NCBI GenBank assembly: GCA_038380435.1
Contig: JAWZYU010000034.1
Location: 6,182,704 to 6,246,703 of the forward strand
Direction of reading: 5' to 3'
DNA from: Ryuthela nishihirai
Taxonomy: Eukaryota > Arthropoda > Arachnida > Araneae > Heptathelidae
Length of the DNA stretch: 64,000 nt
A program made the position numbers and the translations under genes. Under the pieces are notes generated by a model, which was not told where the DNA came from, made no database searches, and saw nothing but the letters and a program-made list of their open reading frames with translations. Positions 48,301 through 57,300 of this stretch are shown here, in pieces. How positions within the stretch are numbered: position 1 is the first letter of the stretch; each line of letters opens with the position of its first letter.

Positions 48301-51300
48301 CAGGGGATTGATACGTAGATCTCCTTCCATTGAATACCTAGCTACCATTTATACAGTTTCTTAAAAAAGTAACCAAGTTCTTGTTTACCCAAAGGTTTAC
48401 TTCAGCTTGTCCTGATTTCTCATAGAACAGAAACACACAAGGATTTCACTGCACTAACAGTAACACTAGATAAAGTTTGCTATAAAAATGAAAATCTCTG
48501 GTGTTTATAATACTGTTTCATGATAAAAGTGAGAATAATATGGTTATATTTCTATACTCTTCACAAAATTGTCTTATATTAGACTTTCCTATTAGAATCA
48601 TAAAATAAGAAATTACATTTGAAGCAACTGCTTGCTAGAGAGGTTTGACAGGAACCTATCAGTAAATAAGATGTGCAATGAAGGAATCCTTAGCAGAGGA
48701 TTCAATATACAAAATAAAAATAAATTACCTCTGATGCAGCTGTTTGCCACAGAGGTCTGACAGAAGGCTGTCAATTTAATACACCATAGAGAAAATCTGT
48801 GACCTCAGCTGAAAGACAACTCAGAAAAGACATCCATGCCTTATCAGGACTCAAACCTAGGTCACTTTAATAAGTAACAAAGTACGCTGACACTTGGTCA
48901 TAAGGATGATGGCTGAGTAGTAAGCATACTTTGCAATTGAGTACAACTTAAGCTTGTTACCTCTGCCACTTATGGGTTAAATTTGTTCATTTTAAACAAA
49001 AGTAACTGATTTTTAAATACAAATTATACTACCTTAAAAATTAATCAATGTTCAGCAAAGTACAACTATTACTTATGCTATATTAAAGTATCATATATTA
49101 ATATTTATATATTATTAAAACAATTTTTAAAATAAGAATTATTTTTAAGTGTAAATTTATATTATTAATTCACAAAAAAAAATACATTTTGATAAACATT
49201 TACCTCCAGCTGAGAAATTTTTCAGGGAAGGTCGTTCAATAATAAAGTATTTGTCTCCAATAATGAATAGTTTATACAGCACAGCATTGTGATTTACAAA
49301 TTTTTGTGCAACACAAGGTGGGTTTATATCTTTCAAGCTTTCTTCATTGAAAATAAGGCACATCTGCAAAATATATACATTTATTTCATCGATAGTTCAT
49401 GTATTTGTATGTACTTTCACAATGAATATGATAATTAGTTTAGAGTAAAAATAAACATTTTAACCCTTCAATGTCAGGTTTCTCACAATGCACGTAAATT
49501 GTAGAAAAGAGAGTTTTTAACTTTTTTCAGCAGAAAAACAACTGAACTTTAGAACTTTATCTTGCAGTGACTGACAGATATATATATATACATAGGTCAT
49601 GTTACATACGAAATGGAAGAACACTTCATTCTAAATTATAACAAATTCAAATTAAATGAAGGCCTCTTAAGCCTATATTTAAAAAGTGGTAAACCCTCTT
49701 TGAATACTTTAAGAGTTAATTGGCATACTATACATATATATGTATAAATAATATACACAATATATAATTAAAGACTAGTAATACTGCACTACCTATAAAT
49801 TTCAGATGCAATCTTTGTTTAAAAAAAAAGATTGATTCTTGTGCAATATCTGATACAAAACTAGGTCAAATTTAAAAAATCTGATTATTATGAATATTTT
49901 AATGCATTTTTTATTTAGGCTCAAAATATAAAACATAAAGTTAATCCTGAAATATTATTTGCTCTGAAAACTATACAGACACAATAAATAACATTCAAAG
50001 CTTGTTTACCTGGCAAAATTAATATAGCTAAGACTGTTTTAAACTTCTGCCCATGAATCAAATTTAGTTTCCTGTGATGAATTTAAAACTTGCATAGTTA
50101 TTTGAATTTAGAACTTGCATTAACATTAAAGAGTGCACTGGAATCCATTTCACCACATAAGTTACCTCAGCAACCTTTCCATTCATTATAAAACTAACTC
50201 ATTTAGAACAATTGTCATTTATATAATCATGACATCTTAAGGGGAAAAAAATTAATAAACAATTTGGATTCATTTTTAGCTGATAAATTCTATGTACCGA
50301 TAGTAGTGAAGTAGACAGCTTTAAAAACAACATTACCATTTTGGAGTGATTTATCCATTTAGTAGCTGAATAAATTTCAGGGTGCAATTTTTATGCATTC
50401 ATATGGGATGCTATCTTAAGTCATTATTCTTCCTCAAATAATCTTCTAAAATATTGCATTTTCCTATGTCAAAAGAGCTATCATTTAATTGGCTAGAACC
50501 ACTTTACACTTTGGTCTTAAAATTGCTGATAGAACCTTCTATTTCTTAAAACAGTTGAAAGACAAAGTTGATTGCAAATCTTTTTTACTATTACAAAGCA
50601 GTAATTCAAAAAAAAAAGTTGAAGAAAATCATTATATGCAAAGCACTATTACATTGCCATCTGTTATTCAATACCTATTTATGGAAATGCACAGTTGGTA
50701 AAGTTCTTGTTACTTCTTAACCCTGTAGCCCCAAATATAAATTATCAATGATTCACTTTTGACAAATTATTTAGATTTTAAACTCTACTAAAAGAATACT
50801 GAATACCTTCTGGCAAGGAATGCAAATTTCCTCAAGAGTATAAAAAAAGTAAAAAGCTTAAGTTTGAAAGAAATTATTTACCTGGTGTGCAAAACTTGAC
50901 CCATGGGCTAATGATGGCTTGCAGACTAAAGGGGAAAAAAATCCAATTAAAAGCTAATTTTTATTTCACAGTTACAATTCATTATTAGACATGCATTTTC
51001 TAGTTAGTTACCAATCTTGGGTTAAAAACACTCTTCAGAAATTTAAACACAAATGGCAATTTGAAGGATTAAAAATAGTCCCTTAACATTAAATGCAGTA
51101 TGGATTATCAAAAAGCTAATCAGGCTAAGATAATAAATTTGTATTATTATGCTTTAGTACAATAGTATTTATTTACAAAGTAGCAGGCCTGGATCTAGAA
51201 GAAAATAGGGGGGGGGGGGGAGGGTCTCCCTGCAAATTAGTTTATACTTCTTTTGGCGTTTTTCAGTATTAGTGGGTAATTATATTTTTATAAATGGAAA

Positions 51301-54300
51301 TCATATCCAGTTAAATAAAATTTACCCAGGATCTCACACTTTTAATTCTATTTATATTATTATTATTCATCAAAACCCTTTTTGATGGTCCTAATTTTTG
51401 GTTAATAAAATTTTAATATATTTTTCCAAATGTATTTCCAACATCACTATACACAGTCATATCAGAATTATATGACCACCTACCTAATAATGGGAATACA
51501 CGACACGGATGCAATGAGGCCTCGGAAGGTTGCCAGAGGCACACGTGCCCATTCAGACTCCAGCAGAGCAAGGAGGTTCTGGAGATGACGTGTTATGGGT
51601 CCACATGCCAAACCTGTCGATCCAAATGGTCACACAAGTGACGTGTGGGATTGAGGCCAGGCGATTTCATCAGTCAAGGGAGAACGGAGACATCGCTGTC
51701 ATGTTCCTGGAACCAGTCATGCACCACCTTAGTGACCTAGCAGGGCACATTGTCCTGTTGGTAGACACCATCACCACCAGGATAAACATCCAACATGAAG
51801 GGGTGCATGTGGTTAGCGAGGATGGACAGGTAGCCATTGGCATTCAGGGACCCATCCAGTGGTACCAGCGGTCCCAGGTCATACCAGGAAAACATCCCTC
51901 AGACATGCACAATGCCACCGCCCCTGTACTTGACTGACAAGCATGTCCAGGTGTAGGTTCTCGTGTGTCTGACCGTATCTGCCACCACCTGTCACTTCTG
52001 TGGAGCAGAAATCTCGATTTGTCAGAGAAGGCAACCTTTTTCCACTCTTCCATTGTCCAATGACGGTAGTCCCGTGCAAACTGTAGGTGTCGTTGCCAAT
52101 GGACCTTGGTTAACATGGGCGCCTTTATGAAGCGTTGACCCATGTGTAACAGGGTTCACTCTACTGTTATCGGGGACACGTACCTGGGTTCCCCAGCATT
52201 CGGGTGGTCAATTGCTGAACTGTTTCACGTCGATTGCCCTTTACCGGTCAATGGAGATGACATTCTCTGGGGTCGATGGCCTTTGGGGCTCCACAGTTAT
52301 GATGTGTAGAGGTACTCAGTGTGCCAGCGGTCCATTCTTGGTACAAACTTACTACAGTACCTTGCAAACAGTCCACGAGTATGCTGTTTCCGAGATGCTT
52401 CCACCCTTGGCACGGTAGCCGGTGATCATTCCTTTTTGAACATCCATCAAATCAATACCTCTGCCCATTGTGCTCATGTTACACACTATGACACATCTGT
52501 CCTGTCTGGCCGCTTATATCTCCATGTAGTTGACCTAGTCATGTTCACTCTGTGACGCACCTAGGCGGATACACTGTGATTCCGTGGGTGGTCATATTAT
52601 TCTGATATGACTGTGTATACTCAGAGATGAAGTGGAAACAAGATATAAAATAAATTACCACATGGAAAACTGACTCCAGCTGCTTTTAGTTTCTTTAGAT
52701 TTTCCTTCACATTTGTAGTAGTTAGTTCAACAAATGCAGGAATGAAAACACTTCCTAAAAGAGAAAAAGCCATATTTATAAAAGTTGATACCATCAAATT
52801 TAGAAATTACAATAATTCTCAGACATTTAAAAATTATACAATAATATATGCTAAAATACGTGACAAATCTCTGTTATATTGCAACAGCATATTTTGAGCA
52901 ATAAGAAATGCAAAACACTGCATTAGTATATGCAATTTAAGACAACGAGTTACTATTATGCATAAAAATTGAAAAGTATATATAAATATATAATTTCAGA
53001 AACTATACACATCCTACATGTCTAGAGATATTAAAACGAATATACAAAGAAAAAATATTAAAAAAAGAATTTTGTCATGGGAATGAATTGATTCAGTAAT
53101 ATTTAGATGTGGTAGACTTAATTGCATAGAAATCTAAATATTAGGATAAGAGCATTCTCAAATAGTGAGTATGCAATTTCTATGCTATAAAAAGCACATC
53201 ATTATGCACTGCAAACAAACTTAACTGAGTACACCATGAATTTTGGATACATGGATTATACTGACATTTAAACAAAATCAGATTATAGCAGTGTCAGAGA
53301 TGACATCAATATACAATAAGTATAATAAAAAGCCATAACATTATGACCAGTGCATCTTTATGCAAATTGAAGCAACTGCAGGTAAATGATGGTACATGTG
53401 AAGGTCATGAAACAGTATAAATAACACCTGATACTGAGCTCTGTTAATCAATGTTATTCTTGTTCTTCAGATGGGAAAGGCAGCAGACCTAAGTGAGAGT
53501 GACAAAGGCCAAATTGAAATGCCAGACGATTGCCAGACGATTGGGTCAGAGCATTTCCAAGGTGGTAAGGCTTGTGGGGTGCTCACAGTCAGCCATGGTT
53601 AGTACTTCCAAAAAGTGGTCTGAGGAGAGAAAAACTATGAACTGCCAGCAAGGTGTTAGCCGACCACGGCTCATTGACGCTAGAGGTGAGTGAAGGGTAT
53701 CCTGTAGAGTAAAAGCCAACAGAAGGGATACTGTGGCGGAATTCACCAGTAATTTGAATGCTGCTGACGGGAGTAATGTGTCACAACACACAGTACATTG
53801 AACCCTGCTGAAAATGGGGCTGCGTAGTTGTAGGCTGCTCCGAGTGCCCATGCTAACTTCCGTTTACCGTCAAAAGCACCTACAATGAACATGCGAGCAT
53901 CAAAACTGGACCTCGAATGACTGGAAGAAGGTCATCTGGTTCAATGAATCTCGTTTCCCATTGCACAGTTGTTTGTTAGGCACGTGTGCATCGTTTACCT
54001 CGGGAATTGTTGGCACTGTGGGATGAAAACAAGCCGGTGGAGGAAGTGTAATGCTCTGGGCAATGTTCTGCTGGAAAACCCTGGGTCCAGTCATTCAGGT
54101 GCAGGAAACTATGATGTCTACCAGCTACCTAAACATTGTAGACCAGGCACATCCTTTCATAGCAACGGTATACTCCTCTAGTAATGCCTTCGTTCAGCAG
54201 GATAATGCGCCATGCCACAATGCCCGGATTGTTCGAGAATGGTTCGCAGAATAATGAGGAAGACTTCCAGGTATTGCCCTGGCCTCCAAATTCCCCAGAC

Positions 54301-57300
54301 AGCAATCCAATCGAGCATCTGTGGTTTGTGTTGGAACAGCATATCCAATCTGCGGCAGCTCAAACAGGTAACTTACAAGAGTTAAAGGATCTGCTGGTAA
54401 CATGTTGGTACCAGATACCAGAAGACACCTTTAGAAATCTTGTAGCATCCATGCCTTGCTGGGGTAAGAGCTCTTTTGTTGGCACGTGGAGGACCAACAT
54501 CATATTAGGCAGGTGGTTATAATGTTTTGGCTCTTTGGTGTAAATACTGCTTGTGCACTTAACACTTCACAAAGTTTTGTCAGTAGACTGTGGTAGAGAT
54601 ATAAAGATATTGCAAATTGGTGAAGTTAAAGAATAAATAACATACAAGAAGTAAAAGAACGACAATTATATTAGTCACCCATGTAAAAATTTAGTTGGTT
54701 TACATTGGATGCACAATAGCGCTGTGCAAAACTGCTACACAGTTCAATTTGCATTTCCAGTGGACATACAATTTAACCCTTTCCACAGGTGTTTTCGCTA
54801 TAGGGAAGTAGCAACTCAAAGATTTTTTGCTAAAAAGTTGATGAAATTTTTTACAACTAACATAAAAATAAATCATACATAAACAACATAAAATCAAACT
54901 TATTTTCACTGCTACTAATTTCATCATTTGGCTCCATTTTCATAACTACACACACACACAAACCAAAATATCCGTATCTAAGATAACCCATGAATATTTA
55001 CTGGTCATTTTAGATATCTTATGGATATTATGTGGAAATTGTAGTTGTGTGGATAAAAACAGACTAACTCTTTAACACTAAACCTACCATGACTGGTCAA
55101 ATTGACCTTTTAAAACTTTTGCGCAAAATTTCCCACATACAACGTTATCACATCATTATTTAACTTTACGACTTTTCTTATACAATGATTTTTTTCAGTA
55201 TTTACATCTCTTCTTATTGTTTTTTTTCCGAGAAATATATGTAGCCTGTCCTACCTACCACGACCAGTCAATTTGACCAGTTGAAAGATTTCTGTTACTT
55301 AGCCTGGAAACTCATATTCTAAAACTATACGATCGGTATAAATGAAAGGCTACCAAAGTGTGGCATCACTTCAAATGAAATCAGAATGAGCCTTTGATAC
55401 ATGATCTGATGTTCCGTCTAAGGCTAGGTGTAGATTTATACAATATATGCCGAACAAACCAGATAAGTTGGAATCAAATTCTGGTTAGCATCTGTTATCA
55501 ATAGCAAGCATGTAAGAAATGAATTTCCATATTTGGGAAAGAATGAGAAAAGAGAACCTTCAGTTCCACTTGGGGAGTTCATTGTTCGCAAGCTAATAGA
55601 ACCATCCACAGCGTGTGGAAGGAATGTAACCACGGATAATTTTTTTTACGAACATATCATTAGCCACAAAACTGCTAGCAAAAAGAACCACCACTGTTGG
55701 AACCACCTGTGGAAACAAGCGAGAATTGCCAAAACTTGCCAAACATGTGAAAGATAATATGGCACGCTTTACAACAAAACTATATAAATCGGGTTATATT
55801 ACTCTAACAATTTATAAAAGTAAACTAAGTAAAAAAGTGGTTCTACTAAGTTCAATGCATAACTCAATAGACACTGAAAAAAGTGATGTGTATACTGGAA
55901 ACGATTAGATTTTGTAATAGCACAAAATTCAGTGTAGATGTGATGGATCAAATGGCAAGAAAATACAGTGTGAAATCGAAATCTTGAAGATGGCCTCTCC
56001 AAGTATTTTTCAACATTCTTGACCTAGATGGAATAAATGCATAGATTTTATATAAAGAAACAACAGGGGGAAAAATTTCAAGGCAGGAATTTTTATTCCA
56101 GTTAGCTGAAGAACTTGGCGCTGAATATCAAAAAGGAAAAAGAAAAAGGAAATATACTGAAAATATCAACAAATATAAGTTCAGTTTCACATGTACAAAA
56201 AACTTACCAAGTAAGATATTGCAAAGACAACAAAACTACGAAAATCTGTTTGAAATGCAAAAAATATGTGTGCGGCAAATGTACATTTGAGAACTCAATA
56301 ATTTGTAAAAAATGCATTGAAGATGAATAAGATATGCATTATTTATTTATAAATGCAAGAAACTATAGAACTACTGTTCATTTTTCATTTTCTTTTCGTG
56401 TTTATAATTGAAATGAAAAAAAAAAAAAAATTTGTTTTTTTCATTTTGTGAAAGTTGTTTCATTTATTATTTAATTAAGCAACAAATTGATTTATTATCT
56501 GTATTCATTTGTAAAAAAAATTATTATTTTTTAAGGACCGGTCATTTGACCGGTTATGGTAGTAATAGGTATACATGAAGGTTGGTAGGTTTAGTGTTAA
56601 TGCCCAAGAATCTTAGAAAAGGGTAGTAAAGACAAAGAAATAGCACTCTTTGGACTAGTTCTTTTCAAATCTCAACCATTCTGAGCATTAAAGGGTTAAA
56701 GTAGTAATTTTAATTAAACACAATGCTGTATTATGAAGTGCACATAGACAATAGATTTACACATCTAAAATGCAAAGAGGAAAGATATCTGTTTATAAAG
56801 TTATTGTCACCTCTCAAGTGCAAAGAATCTCTGCTTATAAACCAGTTATTGTCACCTCTCAGTCGCCATTCCAGTTGCTGCATCAAACCAAGTGGCGACT
56901 GAAGATCACCTTTCGAGTGCAAAGGGTTATTAATTTAATAAAATATCTACATAATTCTTATTCAATTGTTAAACCATTTACACTGTGAATTTTAACTTTT
57001 AATAATGGTATCTAATTTGGCAGTTAAGTATCAAGCAGGATTATAAAGCTGTTGATTACTTAGATGCATTTCACTCAAAAGAATCATTCAGCTAAATAAA
57101 ATGGATTCATGAGTGTGCTTCCAAATTGACTATCAATAAGCTTCAGTGCTTTTCAGAGATGAATCATGATGATACTAGGCACACACATCTAAATAATGTC
57201 AAGCTTTCAAAATATCACAGACAAGTTCAGGTTCAGCTCAATTATATTTTTCATTTCTAATTATTCACATAATTGTGAAAAAATGAAAAAAAATAAAAAA

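Larger units (their letters stand above)
54775..56697. mobile_element. Candidate TTAA MITE interrupted by the piggyBac element
   Basis: TTAACCCTTTCCACAGG at the left and GAGCATTAAAGGGTTAA at the right form a piggyBac-MITE-like pair around the 55072-56600 insertion. Without it the outer element would be about 0.4 kb. Inner sequence similarity was not testable by eye. Confidence 0.35.

Noticed and set aside
51530..51937. 135-codon plus ORF
   Set aside because: Antisense of the Tc1 transposase in 51452-52615.
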